Part shown: piece by piece, positions 18,826 to 31,162 of the stretch
Numbering within the stretch: position 1 is the stretch's first letter
How the letters are laid out: every line of letters begins with the position of its first letter
DNA from: an uncultured Poribacteria bacterium
GTDB taxonomy: Bacteria > Poribacteria > WGA-4E > WGA-3G
Length of the DNA stretch: 64,000 nucleotides
Direction of reading: 5' to 3'
Assembly (NCBI GenBank): GCA_951812525.1
Contig: OX638316.1
Coordinates: 1,438,506-1,502,505, forward strand
The notes under the pieces: generated by a model
What the model was told of the DNA's origin: nothing
What the model saw: only the letters and a program-made list of their open reading frames with translations
The model's database searches: none
Position numbers and translations under genes: made by a program

Positions 18826-19297
18826 CGTTTTTGCTCCGATTTTTTATTTTTCATGCACCTTTACGTCCTTAATTCTAACATATTTAATAAAGGTGATACC
18901 AAATTTAAAGACAGGCGATAAAGGCATCCAGTTTTCGGTCTCCGAACAACCGTTTTCTATGAAACTGAGTTTACTGGACGGCACGACTTCAGTTCAATTT
19001 ATATTTGTCCTGTTTCACCTCGGTTTTCTTCAAAAAAACAAAACAATTTTTGTGTAATCTAACATTGTGTACTTCTTGTGATTAGGATGCTGGAAATAGT
19101 ATAAAACCGATGTGAGAAGAAAGAAGATTACAACTTTTTGAGTTAACCAACGTCTAAAAGATACAACAGCCCCAAAAATACGGCATCTTCGGTAGGCGAA
19201 GTTTCCAAATTATGCTACGAAAACATAATTTGTCTTAGCTTTACATTCTTCGCCGGTGCAAGTGTAAATGAAAATTAATCAAGGAGGGGAATACACA
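18826..19297. other. Intergenic region between divergent genes
   Basis: A 470-base divergent spacer. It holds an 8-bp inverted repeat AAATTATG/CATAATTT (19207-19231) that could be an operator for the HepT-like gene. Just before it, 19190-19206 resemble the GGTAGGCGAGGTTTCTAACC repeat. No clear promoter hexamers or further gene are visible. Confidence 0.5.
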
Positions 19298-19771
19298 ATG
19301 GGAAAAAGAAACAAAAGAACTTCCAAGAAACTGGCAGCTCGCAGATTCAATCCGGTGAAAGCAAAACTCGAATCCATAAGCGAATGTTTTGACCAATTAC
19401 GACACGGACTCCCGCCGAAACAGGAAGAGTATATCGAGGGAGACCGAATTACGCACTCTTACGTTAAAAGTTGCTTTCTCATGATTATTCAACGCGCTGT
19501 GGATATCAACAACGTTATCATCGAATTTAGTGGGCAAACACCGCCGCTCCAAAAACATCACAGTTTTCACGCTTTACACCAAAATAGCACGATTGATAGG
19601 GAAACACTGGACTTTTTCATGAAAGCGTTGGACTACTACGAAAAAATCGCTAACCCCTATCAGGAGCTCCCACCCTCTGAACTGTACGATGCCTCTCGCG
19701 AACTTCTGGCGTACGGTGAAGCTTATACCAGCCAGATTGAGAAGTTCTTTTTAAACCTCTCACCGACTTAA
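19298..19771 (+). CDS. HepT-like (DUF86-type) helical protein
   Basis: A 157-residue protein. The start is the ATG at 19298, with AAGGAGGGG eight bases upstream; a frame-matched ATG at 19268 lies ahead of that ribosome site and is rejected. After a basic N-terminal tail (GKRNKRTSKKLAARR), residues 20-150 form an all-helical domain whose SYVKSCFLMIIQRAVDINN segment and later I-D-x-E-T-x-x-F block follow the HepT/DUF86 pattern of minimal nucleotidyltransferase toxin-antitoxin systems. The R-x4-6-H-x-Y catalytic motif of HepT RNases is not seen; the matching place reads KIANPYQ. No MntA-type nucleotidyltransferase gene is adjacent. It is therefore either a degenerate orphan or a relative with another role. 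Confidence 0.45.
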   Translation: MGKRNKRTSKKLAARRFNPVKAKLESISECFDQLRHGLPPKQEEYIEGDRITHSYVKSCFLMIIQRAVDINNVIIEFSGQTPPLQKHHSFHALHQNSTIDRETLDFFMKALDYYEKIANPYQELPPSELYDASRELLAYGEAYTSQIEKFFLNLSPT

Positions 19772-19798
19772 TTAGTACGTCCCGCCGCTCATAGAATC

Positions 19799-19852
19799 GG
19801 CGCGGTTGCAAACCTTTCCTCAATATTAGAGCGAAAGGTTACAAACCGCGCC
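19799..19852. terminator. Long hairpin between convergent genes
   Basis: Arms GGCGCGG...AACCTTTC (19799-19818) and GAAAGGTT...CCGCGCC (19833-19852) pair with a small internal mismatch around a loop of about 14 bases. It lies between the stop codons of the HepT-like gene and the facing lipoprotein gene, so it may terminate both. There is no T run. Its arms also resemble the GGCGAGGTTTCTAACC repeat family. Confidence 0.45.
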
Positions 19853-19870
19853 TCCAGATTAATGTACTAT

Positions 19871-20641
19871 CTAATTAAACTCAACAATACCGCCCGTTCC
19901 CTTCAATATAATATCCGGTTTAAGCAGAATTTGCTGTTCCGGTTCCAACTTTAATCCGCTTGGATGGAGCATATAAGCAATTCTGAGCGGCAGATATTTG
20001 CCTAAATCGGCGAGCCTATCTGTGTCACTTTTAAAGGTCTGCTGTTCGCTTGCCTGTGTCTGATAGGCATACCAATACTTGAGATAAGAACGGATACGGT
20101 TGCTGAAGATAAGTTCCCCAGAGCTTGAATCGATGACCTTGACCCGGATACGACCAATAGCCGTGAGGCGAGTCCGAATATAAGTGGATGTCCCCGAAAT
20201 TCCGCCCTGCCTACCTTGTTTCATCAGATGCTGATCATAATCTTGCCGAGTCAATTTCGGCTCTTCAACCATACCGATGATAACCATATCTGTGCCAAGT
20301 GCCTGTCCAAGCTTCGCTGCTAATGCTGGATCTGTGTAAACCTGATTCAGTGTTAACCCCAATTCTCCGAGTTTATCATCGATCGGCTTAACCTTGTTTG
20401 AAAGGTCATAAACCCATTCTGATTCGTTGAAGATGAGTTCCATACGGGTAGCGAGGTTAATTGTCATGCGTCTCCCTAAATCGTTTATTTCATCTGATTC
20501 AGCGAAGAATGGTGCGACAGCAACGCTCTTGGCATCGCTAATCGGCGGTGGTGTCGTGATGTTGGGTTCACCACCACCCAAACAGCCCACCATTGCAATA
20601 CAGAGAAGAGGTATAAATAGAATTGTGAAGAAACGTGCCAC
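19871..20641 (-). CDS. CsgG/LpoB-like lipoprotein
   Basis: A 256-residue lipoprotein starting with GTG at 20641, supported by AGGAGG nine bases upstream (20651-20656). The lipobox is MVGC at about residue 20. The mature part has the CsgG/LpoB/TolB-N-type layout: KSVAVAPFF as the first strand, then a helix (ATRMELIF), a GQALGTDMVIIGMVEE strand-turn-strand, and IRVKVIDSSSGELIFSNRI as the typical conserved strand pair. Such proteins sit in the outer membrane facing the periplasm, where they form secretion pores (CsgG) or activate penicillin-binding proteins (LpoB); which applies here cannot be told. No curli genes are nearby. Confidence 0.6.
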   Translation of the reverse strand: MARFFTILFIPLLCIAMVGCLGGGEPNITTPPPISDAKSVAVAPFFAESDEINDLGRRMTINLATRMELIFNESEWVYDLSNKVKPIDDKLGELGLTLNQVYTDPALAAKLGQALGTDMVIIGMVEEPKLTRQDYDQHLMKQGRQGGISGTSTYIRTRLTAIGRIRVKVIDSSSGELIFSNRIRSYLKYWYAYQTQASEQQTFKSDTDRLADLGKYLPLRIAYMLHPSGLKLEPEQQILLKPDIILKGTGGIVEFN

Positions 20642-20951
20642 TGAAGTGTGCCTCCTATAATTTTCTGTCTAAATTTCCTGCCTATCAAGGCTAAAAACTT
20701 GTCCTGACTTTACATCATGTGCCCTAAAAAGTCTTCCCTTACTTCCATAACGGAGCATTCGATGTCTTAGGCGAAGACAGGTTCAAATTTTCCGATAAGT
20801 CGGTTATGAACCACGTTCAACTGCTGGCACGATTCAAAATCGCGCCCATCCTCGTTGAAAACCAGATTGTGCTATCAACACACAATTGCCTTCGCCTCAT
20901 ACTTTGCTAAAAGCATACCATAAATTACAGAAATAGGTCAACCTTTATCTG
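20642..20951. other. Intergenic region before the CsgG-like lipoprotein gene
   Basis: 310 bases without a convincing gene. It contains the ribosome site for the GTG at 20641. Its far end (20946-20972) is a GCAGTCAGC-class repeat that forms the last codons and stop of the BNR-repeat gene. No promoter is clear. Confidence 0.5.
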
Positions 20952-21917
20952 CTATCCGCTGATTGCTAATGCCCGGACCTCTCCGAATTCATGTGAGAGT
21001 TTCGTCCAGGAATCACCAGCATCCGCGCTCCGATAAAGCTGCCCGCTCACACTACAAGCGATAAGAAGGTCGTTGACATTCGGATTGTGCGCAAAGCACC
21101 AGATTGTACTGTTGGCAGTTCTGCCGATGTCTGCACGGTTCCATGTCTTACCAGCGTCGCGCGTTGAGAAAATACCGCCTTGGTCCCCCGGAGGACCGTT
21201 ACCTGCGCCAATAAACACACGACCCGCATCACCATTCAAAAAGAATGCAGCACGGCAATAGGGCCATGGATAATGTGCTTTGACATTCAGCGGTGTCCAC
21301 TGCTGACCCATATCTGTCGTTACGCAGACATCGTTATTCGTTGCGGCAATGATAGTCTTCGGAGAACCCGGAACTACACAGAGTCCGTGGATGTCCAAAC
21401 TACTGAGCCCTTCACTCCGCTCAGTCCAGGTCTCTCCACCGTCGGTGCTCAGACGCATTCCATCAATTTCAATCCCAGCATAGAGCGTCTGCGAATCGTT
21501 AGGATCAACCACGAAAGTTGTGACGCGCGGAATAATCGGGACACCCTCACACTCCTGTGCCAAATCAGCATTGAGTTGTTTCCAGTTAGCACCACCGTCA
21601 GTAGATTTGAAAAGCGCAGACGGACATGTGCCAGCATAAATCGTGTTCGATGCGTTTGGGTCAATAGCGATTGCCCATACTTCCCGTCCATCCATAGGAC
21701 TTGGAAGATGATGCCACGATTCAGCACCATCGTTCGTTTGGAAGATACCGTTTTCGGTACCGGCGTAGACAGTGGCTGAATTATCTGGATTGACGGCTAA
21801 AGCACGAATATCGGCTTCCGGAAAGAGCCCGTTGCTCGCTCTACCCCAAGTGTCCCCGTTATCGGTACTACGCCAGACACTTTGTCCGATCGTTCCTGCA
21901 TAAAGTGTAGATTGCAT
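20952..21917 (-). CDS. BNR/sortilin-like beta-propeller protein
   Basis: A 321-residue protein from the ATG at 21917, which has AAAGGGG six to seven bases upstream; the frame is open 40 codons further but with no ribosome site. It is built of repeated beta-propeller blades with the Asp-box pattern S-T-D-G-G-x-x-W: STDNGDTW, TNDGAESW, STDGGANW, STDGGETW, TTDMGQQW, TRDAGKTW and SADAGDSW, each preceded by a T-I/L-Y-A-G strand. Such seven-bladed folds occur in sialidases, photosystem assembly factors and sortilin-like proteins. No signal peptide is seen and no sialidase active-site set is recognised, so a ligand-binding role is more likely than hydrolysis. Its last residues (LAISG) come from an intergenic-type repeat. 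Confidence 0.7.
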   Translation of the reverse strand: MQSTLYAGTIGQSVWRSTDNGDTWGRASNGLFPEADIRALAVNPDNSATVYAGTENGIFQTNDGAESWHHLPSPMDGREVWAIAIDPNASNTIYAGTCPSALFKSTDGGANWKQLNADLAQECEGVPIIPRVTTFVVDPNDSQTLYAGIEIDGMRLSTDGGETWTERSEGLSSLDIHGLCVVPGSPKTIIAATNNDVCVTTDMGQQWTPLNVKAHYPWPYCRAAFFLNGDAGRVFIGAGNGPPGDQGGIFSTRDAGKTWNRADIGRTANSTIWCFAHNPNVNDLLIACSVSGQLYRSADAGDSWTKLSHEFGEVRALAISG

Positions 21918-22103
21918 GTTTTTCCCCTTTCTGAAGCCCCTAAAAAGAATGAAAACGAAGTTTCCGCTTTTACCAACTCTGAATAGGAGCGATCTCATGA
22001 TCAAAACGGGAGCGTTATCTCCCAAATTTTTCCGCAATATTGTCTAAACTTGGGCTTATCACCTACTGCAAGCCCTATGCTCATCAGTCGTTTGACTATA
22101 ATA

Positions 22104-23816
22104 TTACTCAATTAGCGTACCTGTGTCAACAAGTCTTGAATCAAGCGAAATCTGATATACGACAGATTCCGGTTCTATGCCCGGTTTAAGCAGGAACGAA
22201 AATCGATACAACTGGCTGTCTTGAGAGTCTTGCGCTACTTGGTACATCGCCTGTTCTTCTTTATATAACTGTTCCGCCCCACCGTTAAGAACCACTAATG
22301 CCACCATCGGGGTCAACCCGACGAGCGGTTCACTTGGTTCAGCGATGATGTCCCAGTAACGTGGATGCACCGGGTTAGGGAGAACCGCAGCGACAAACGT
22401 AATATGAGCACCGCGTGTCGCACTATACTGATACCTTTCGCTCTGTGTATCAGCACCAAAAGACTCGGACTGTAAACTGGCGACGAGGATCGCCTCTGTG
22501 ACAGTGGTCGGTAATACAACGGAACCTGTGTTATTCGTGGAAAGCTCTATTTTTTGGACTTGGACAGCACCTGTAGTGTGGAATTCAATCACATGCGCAT
22601 CGCTACTCGACACAGAACCGCTGGAAAATCCGAGTGTTAGTCCGCCAGCATCTTCAAATCCGATATAATCTGCCGAAAAGTTTTGCAATTCTCCATCTTG
22701 CGCGCCACTTGGATATGAGCGATACCAGCGACGAGGCGAAAGAGAAAGACTTACCGCTCGGTAATCAGATAAGTAATTCGCGAGTTTCCATGAAATAAAA
22801 AGGTCAGAGACTGTTTGACGGATGCCCCGCGAGGCAAGGGCATCGGTCATACCCGTGAGAGATGTCCCACGATTCTGGACAATTTTAATCATGGTTTCTA
22901 TACCGCCGTGCTGTTCATGCAGATAAAGCATCCACAAAAAGGCAGCACCGTAGTGTGGAAGTAAATCACCTCGTGTCTCGGGCCAGATAGTGAGTGAAAC
23001 AGAAGGGTTCTTCTCAAACGCGTTTACATGTTCTTGAAGTGAGTAGCCACAAAGAAATGAAGCGTACTCTGCACAACCTTCATCAACCCAGGTCGCCTCT
23101 TTGGGATCGTGTTTCCAATTGATAATATGTTGAAACTCATGTGCGATAACATTGTGAGCAGTCTCACTATTTGGATTGAGTGGATGAGTGTCGATATACA
23201 GTATTTCTGCTTCGTTACTGCGAATAGGAAAACCACGAAATCCTGGATGCCTCAGGACTCCTCGATTCTGATCCGCTGGATTGAAAAAACCCGCCGTAAA
23301 CTGGCTCGCGTGATCCTTGTCTCGAATATTGAGTAAAAGTAAAATTATCCTCCCATTTCCATCAATATCCGGTGGAATGCCGAAGTGCTTTGTCAGCGTT
23401 AGATAAATCCCGCGCTGTGGATCCGATGGTACGGCAGCGTCAAAAGCACGGATCACCGCCTGAACGGTGGCAGCGGTAACGCGCGTGTTCCACTCAGAGT
23501 CCTCAACAAAAACATAACAAAAACTACCAACACCGCGCAGCACTGCCGAAACAGCGTATTGCTGCATACTTCTAAAATCAGGGGCGAAGAAGGTCCGTTC
23601 TGTACCAACAAGTAGTGCCGGAGCAGCAGGCAGTTCGGGAGCAGTCATCGCAATATCTGATTGAGGAATGGGATTTCTGCCTGTTACTGGACCGGTATAT
23701 GGGATTACGTCCCTTGTGAATGACAACTGCGGTGTACCACAAAGATGTGCCAAGCTTCCGTACAGAACGCCAAAAAGCATCAGTATAGCGACGAAAAGTA
23801 ACCTCATATTTTTCAT
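22104..23816 (-). CDS. Secreted zinc metalloprotease (M30 hyicolysin-like)
   Basis: A 570-residue exported protease. The N-terminal 20 residues form a signal peptide. The catalytic zincin motif is His226-Glu227-x-x-His230 (IAHEFQHIINW), with Glu246 in VDEGCAEYAS as the likely third zinc ligand. The preceding strand PDIDGNGRIILLLLNI is typical of the hyicolysin (M30) and related M6-like families. The C-terminal 200 residues are beta-rich and may be a binding domain. The start ATG has GAGGG six bases upstream. It lies 100 bases after the TPR gene on the same strand, perhaps in one transcript with it. Acts outside the cytoplasm; substrate unknown. Confidence 0.7.
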   Translation of the reverse strand: MKNMRLLFVAILMLFGVLYGSLAHLCGTPQLSFTRDVIPYTGPVTGRNPIPQSDIAMTAPELPAAPALLVGTERTFFAPDFRSMQQYAVSAVLRGVGSFCYVFVEDSEWNTRVTAATVQAVIRAFDAAVPSDPQRGIYLTLTKHFGIPPDIDGNGRIILLLLNIRDKDHASQFTAGFFNPADQNRGVLRHPGFRGFPIRSNEAEILYIDTHPLNPNSETAHNVIAHEFQHIINWKHDPKEATWVDEGCAEYASFLCGYSLQEHVNAFEKNPSVSLTIWPETRGDLLPHYGAAFLWMLYLHEQHGGIETMIKIVQNRGTSLTGMTDALASRGIRQTVSDLFISWKLANYLSDYRAVSLSLSPRRWYRSYPSGAQDGELQNFSADYIGFEDAGGLTLGFSSGSVSSSDAHVIEFHTTGAVQVQKIELSTNNTGSVVLPTTVTEAILVASLQSESFGADTQSERYQYSATRGAHITFVAAVLPNPVHPRYWDIIAEPSEPLVGLTPMVALVVLNGGAEQLYKEEQAMYQVAQDSQDSQLYRFSFLLKPGIEPESVVYQISLDSRLVDTGTLIE

Positions 23817-23917
23817 TTTTCGCCCTCATACCATGACAGCCAAGAACAGCATTCGTTTAATGATGGATTCTCTTTGAGATTGAGGATTTTGTTTCAGAAC
23901 GCCTCAGGTAAACAAGA

Positions 23918-25612
23918 CTAATCAGCTTTGAACGCTTCAAATTTTTGACGGAATTCCGTGTTGTTCGGTTCAAGTTGTATAGCTTGTTCCAAGACCTGTA
24001 ACGCCTTGTCCTTCAAACCTTTTTGCTGATAGGCATCGGCAAGATGTAAGAGAATTTCAGGTGTGTCAGGGAGGTAATGGATTGCGAGTTCCAAGTTTTC
24101 TATCGCCGCATCCAGTTTCCCTTGCTTGAAGTAGATAAACCCTAAGCTATCGAGGTATGCCCCAGACGTTGGTGAACTTTTGAGTGCTCGCTGGACGAGT
24201 TTTGCAGCCTCGTCTAAGTTAGTACCCTGTTCGGCATAGAGATAACCCAATGCGTTATAAACATCGGGTAACTCATTTCTCGAGGATAGCTCAATAGCCT
24301 TGCGGAGGTAGGTTTCTGCACGCTGCAGATCGTCCAGCATTTGATAAGCCATCCCGATTCCCGAAAGGGCGGGAACATATTTAGCATCTGTCGCCAAGAT
24401 CTTCGCAAAGGTGTCCACAGCCTTCCGCGGCACGTTGAAGCTAAGGTAAATCTGTCCAAGTGTATAGCGAGCATCCCGAATACGTCTGGTTAAGGCAATG
24501 CGTTCGTTACCTCTCGTCCGGCGAGTTCCGCCCCTTATCGAACCTGTTTTTTCTTCCAATAGACCGATTACACGCCTGATATGGAATTCGGACTTCTCGA
24601 AATTGTTTTGTGCTTGATACGCGAGGCTAATACCGTGGTGTGCCTCAATTTCAGCCTCACCTGACTCGATCGCTGCGCGGGCTTGTGTCTGACGTGTAGA
24701 CCTGCCTGTATTACCCTGACCATTTGTTTGCGTTTCAAGTTGGGTCAAAATAACGAGAAAGGTTTCTATCGCCGCTGAATAGTCGCCGGTCTGAAGATAA
24801 AGCTGACCAAGACGGTTCCTGGCACTTATCTGCTCGGGGCGGATTGTTACGACTCTTTCGTAAGACTGCAACGCATCTTCAAGGCGATTTTGCATCTCAT
24901 AGAGTTCACCAAGCTCCTTATGAAATTGATCGTCATAAGGCATAATTCGGGTAAGTGCCTTAAAAGATGTAATTGCCAGCTCTATTTGCCCAAGATCACG
25001 TGCCATAGTCCCAAGATAGAAGTGCGCTCTATGGTGATCTGAATCCAGTTCAATGACGCGTTTTAAAACTGCGAGCATCTCCTCTTGTAATGCTTGGGCA
25101 CGCGTATCGCGCCTATTTTCTTGGATAGACGAAAAGACCCGACGTGTTAATATCTGAGCGAGGAGCCATGTTGCTGATACGTTTTCTGGATTAAGTTCAA
25201 TGGCTTTTCTTACGTCATCTTCCGCACCTTTGATATTCTGCAGGGTGTTGAATCGAAGCGTAGCGCGTTCTGTGTAAACGAAACTGATATCATGAAGGGA
25301 TGCAATTTTATCCGAAGTGGTAAGAGAATCATTGTCGATCTCGAACTCTTTTATTAGCGCATCGAAAGCAGACTTGCTTTTACGGATATTTTGCTCACCA
25401 GTGCCACAATAAACAGCCCACATCAAGTCAGTATAGAATTTGGAAGCACGTCTCATGTCAGTGCTCAACTCTATATTAGCATCTGTAGGTGTTACCAAAT
25501 CGGGTGTCTGGGACGGGCTTTCTATCTCAGGATTCTGGGCTTGTAGATTGTTTCCAAAGACGAGGTATACTGTCATCAGAACAAGAATTATGAGCATGTT
25601 GAGATATTTCAT
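23918..25612 (-). CDS. Exported TPR-repeat protein
   Basis: A 564-residue protein taken from the ATG at 25612, which has GGAG six bases upstream; GTG 25624 and ATG 25615 in the same frame are alternatives. A signal peptide covers the first 26 residues, ending NNLQAQ. The rest is a series of at least ten tetratricopeptide repeats, clear in ARNRLGQLYLQTGDYSAAI, YNALGYLYAEQGTNLDEAA and LLHLADAYQQKGLKDKALQ. TPR arrays bind proteins; here one would act in the periplasm or at the surface. It follows gyrA with a 44-base gap on the same strand, but this looks like a chance neighbour and not a functional unit. Confidence 0.8.
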   Translation of the reverse strand: MKYLNMLIILVLMTVYLVFGNNLQAQNPEIESPSQTPDLVTPTDANIELSTDMRRASKFYTDLMWAVYCGTGEQNIRKSKSAFDALIKEFEIDNDSLTTSDKIASLHDISFVYTERATLRFNTLQNIKGAEDDVRKAIELNPENVSATWLLAQILTRRVFSSIQENRRDTRAQALQEEMLAVLKRVIELDSDHHRAHFYLGTMARDLGQIELAITSFKALTRIMPYDDQFHKELGELYEMQNRLEDALQSYERVVTIRPEQISARNRLGQLYLQTGDYSAAIETFLVILTQLETQTNGQGNTGRSTRQTQARAAIESGEAEIEAHHGISLAYQAQNNFEKSEFHIRRVIGLLEEKTGSIRGGTRRTRGNERIALTRRIRDARYTLGQIYLSFNVPRKAVDTFAKILATDAKYVPALSGIGMAYQMLDDLQRAETYLRKAIELSSRNELPDVYNALGYLYAEQGTNLDEAAKLVQRALKSSPTSGAYLDSLGFIYFKQGKLDAAIENLELAIHYLPDTPEILLHLADAYQQKGLKDKALQVLEQAIQLEPNNTEFRQKFEAFKAD

Positions 25613-25656
25613 CATTTTCTCCACGTATGGTCATTGAAACGTGTCTCAGTAAGGCG

Positions 25657-28197
25657 TTAGGATTTGACACCTTCCTCAAGCAGAGAAGAAGAGAGTTCAA
25701 TCTTAGCGGCATCAACAAGCGTTTCCTCAGTTTGGAGTGCCATAATACGTACACCTTGCGTATTTCGTCCAATGCGTCGAATATCCGAAACCGCTGTGCG
25801 GGTCACATACCCGTTTGAACTAATGAGAACAAGTTCATCGATCTTTGTGACGCGCTTTGCAGCAACAACTGCACCATTTCGCTTAGATTTTCCGATGGCA
25901 ATGATCCCTTTTCCACCGCGTTTTTGTGAACGATAAGCCAAAACAGATGTGCGTTTACCATACCCATTTTCTGTAACAATCAGCAGATCTTCTGCTTCCT
26001 TTTTCTTACCGGCACGCCGTGTTGGTTGTTCCTCTTCAGGCACCCCGCCTTTGACAATAACCATTTGCGCGACAAAGTCTTCGTCACCGAGTTCTATACC
26101 GCGGACCCCGCGTGTGTTACGTCCAAGAGGTCGGACCTCTTCTTCGCTGAATCGAATAGCAACGCCTTTGTGAGTGACGAGAATGACATCGTTGCTGCCG
26201 TCTGTCACTTGTGCCCCAATGAGCTTGTCACCATCATCAAGGTTAACAGCGATAATACCACTCGACAATGTGTTCTCGAAACTCGCAAGTTCCGTCTTTT
26301 TGACAACACCTTGCTGCGTTGCCATAAACACAAAAGCTTTCGCCACAGCACCATCCCCATTAGCATTAGCATCGCCATTCTTACGGGGAACCGGAACGTA
26401 TGCAGTTATATTCTCCTCCTGCGATAAGCGGAGTAAGTTGACTACCGCACGACCTGCTGATTGACGACGTGTTTCTGGAATTTGATAGACTTTCAGTGTA
26501 TAACATTTGCCCCAATCTGTAAAGAAAAGAATATTCTGATGCGCAGTCGCAACAAAAATATGCTCCAGAAAATCCCCATCTCTAGGCGCAGCACCCTTGA
26601 TCCCAACACCGCCGCGGTGTTGCTTCCGGTAGGTATCCATGGGCAGCCGTTTAATGTAACCGGCATGCGATAATGTAACCACCATCTCTTCGTCAGCAAT
26701 AAGGTCTTCAACCTCGAATTCCTTGACTTCGCCTGTAATTTCGGTGCGTCGCTCGTCGCCGTATTTTTCCTTGAGCGTTTCAAGTTCTGTGCGGATAATA
26801 TCCGTTATCAGTGTTTCACTGCCGAGAATTGCTCGAAGTTCCGCGATACGGTCCAGAATTTCAGTATATTCATCGTGAATGCGCTGGCGTTCGAGTCCCG
26901 TCAACTGTCGGAGCGTCATAGTGAGAATTTCTCTTGATTGTTGCTCGCTGAGTTGATAGGTGGCTTGAAGTTCCTGCTCCGCCGCTTGCGGTGATTCCGC
27001 AGTTTGGACAAGCTCTATGATTGCTTCAAGGTTTTGTAGCGCAAGCAGGTACCCTTCAAGGATGTGACTCCTGCGTTCGGCGCGTGCAAGGTCAAACTGC
27101 GTGCGGCGGCGAATCACATCCCGGCGGTGCGCGAGGTAGTGGTTGAGAATCTCCTCAAGCGTTAAAATCTTCGGAAGCCCATCAACCAAACAAAGCAGAC
27201 TCGCACTGAAATTCGTTTGCATCTGCGTGTGCTTATACAATTGATTGAGGATAACCTGCGCTATTTCCCCGCGCTTGAGCGGTATAACGATGCGAATGTC
27301 TTGGTCAGACTCATCCCGAATGTCAGAGATTCCCGTAATCGTCTTATTGACAACTAAATTGTACATCCGCTCAAGCAGCTGATTTTTCTTTACCTGATAC
27401 GGGATTTCAGTTATGATGATCTGTTCCCGTTCTGCTCCTGTGCCAGATGCTGGTGTAATTCTTTCTATGAACGCTTTAGCACGGATAGTGACGCTGCCTC
27501 TACCAGTGGCGTACATCTGCTTAATCCCGCTGGTGCCGACGATAATTCCCGAAGTCGGGAAATCAGGACCCGTGATGTGCTCCATGAGCGTTTCGGTATC
27601 AGCATTCGGATCCGCAAGTTTGCAGAGAAGCGCATCAACCACTTCGGTGAGGTTATGCGGTGGTATGCGGGTTAAATAACCCACACCAATACCCGTCGTA
27701 CCATTGACAAGCAGATTCGGTAGCAGACCAGGTAGGACTGTCGGTTCTTCAAGCGAGTCCTTGTAATTGGGCTGAAAATCTACTACTTGCTTCTCAATAT
27801 CGGTGAGCATCTCCGAAGCAATAGTAGCGAGCCGACATTCCGTGTAGCGCATCGCCCCCGGTGGATCGTCATCAATACTACCGAAGTTGCCCTGTCCGTC
27901 TATCAACGGGTAGCGCATGTTAAACGGCTGGGCTAAACCCACGAGCGTGCCATAAATCGGACCATCACCGTGTGGATGAAAGTTTTTCATCGCCTCTCCG
28001 ACAACGGCAGCACATTTGTCGTAAGGTCGATTTGAAGTGAGATTTATCTCTCCCATCGCGTAGATAATCCGACGGGTGCTCGGTTTGAGACCGTCGCGGA
28101 CATCGGGTATCGCACGGTTGGTATTGACACTCATCGCGTAAGTCAGGTACGATGTTGTCAATTCATTCTCTATGTTGCGTTCTTGGATGTTTTCCAT
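25657..28197 (-). CDS. gyrA: DNA gyrase subunit A
   Basis: 846 residues, normal length for GyrA. The DNA-breakage domain has IPDVRDGLKPSTRRIIYAM and the catalytic Tyr118 in AMRYTECR. The C-terminal beta-pinwheel has the gyrase-specific GyrA box as QKRGGKG (758-764), which argues for gyrase over topoisomerase IV. With GyrB it introduces negative supercoils. The quinolone-contact loop reads HPHGDGPIYG, so the positions equal to E. coli Ser83 and Asp87 are Gly79 and Gly83. gyrA follows gyrB on the same strand with a 197-base gap. No Shine-Dalgarno sequence precedes the ATG. Confidence 0.95.
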   Translation of the reverse strand: MENIQERNIENELTTSYLTYAMSVNTNRAIPDVRDGLKPSTRRIIYAMGEINLTSNRPYDKCAAVVGEAMKNFHPHGDGPIYGTLVGLAQPFNMRYPLIDGQGNFGSIDDDPPGAMRYTECRLATIASEMLTDIEKQVVDFQPNYKDSLEEPTVLPGLLPNLLVNGTTGIGVGYLTRIPPHNLTEVVDALLCKLADPNADTETLMEHITGPDFPTSGIIVGTSGIKQMYATGRGSVTIRAKAFIERITPASGTGAEREQIIITEIPYQVKKNQLLERMYNLVVNKTITGISDIRDESDQDIRIVIPLKRGEIAQVILNQLYKHTQMQTNFSASLLCLVDGLPKILTLEEILNHYLAHRRDVIRRRTQFDLARAERRSHILEGYLLALQNLEAIIELVQTAESPQAAEQELQATYQLSEQQSREILTMTLRQLTGLERQRIHDEYTEILDRIAELRAILGSETLITDIIRTELETLKEKYGDERRTEITGEVKEFEVEDLIADEEMVVTLSHAGYIKRLPMDTYRKQHRGGVGIKGAAPRDGDFLEHIFVATAHQNILFFTDWGKCYTLKVYQIPETRRQSAGRAVVNLLRLSQEENITAYVPVPRKNGDANANGDGAVAKAFVFMATQQGVVKKTELASFENTLSSGIIAVNLDDGDKLIGAQVTDGSNDVILVTHKGVAIRFSEEEVRPLGRNTRGVRGIELGDEDFVAQMVIVKGGVPEEEQPTRRAGKKKEAEDLLIVTENGYGKRTSVLAYRSQKRGGKGIIAIGKSKRNGAVVAAKRVTKIDELVLISSNGYVTRTAVSDIRRIGRNTQGVRIMALQTEETLVDAAKIELSSSLLEEGVKS

Positions 28198-28394
28198 ATT
28201 ATTTTTTTGTATCGACTACAGTTAATTGTTCCTTTCTATAAAATAGTAGAGGAGGTACGCAAGTGCTTTGCTGACCGTGGAAAACCGCAAGAAAAATAAC
28301 AAAAATAGATAAAAATGAAAAAGTAGGCAGCACTATTTTAGACACGCATCAGCCAATAACCGCGACATACGTAACGCCAGCCATATACATATAC

Positions 28395-30980
<2,586 letters not shown>

Positions 30981-31162
30981 TTAACCATCGGTTGTTAGCA
31001 CATCCTACAGGTTAGGACAATTTTCCTAAATAATATATATTAAGTATACGCAATAAAGGGTAAAGTGGTTTCAGTGCTGTAAGTGAAGTATCCTCTGTTC
31101 TGGCGGGCACTGTTGGGTTCCCTAATAATAGAATACCCTATTTCTACACCTTATGTCAAGGC

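Noticed and set aside
20952-21917. BNR-repeat protein as a sialidase
   Set aside because: Asp-boxes are present, but the arginine triad, the catalytic Tyr/Glu pattern and a signal peptide are not seen.
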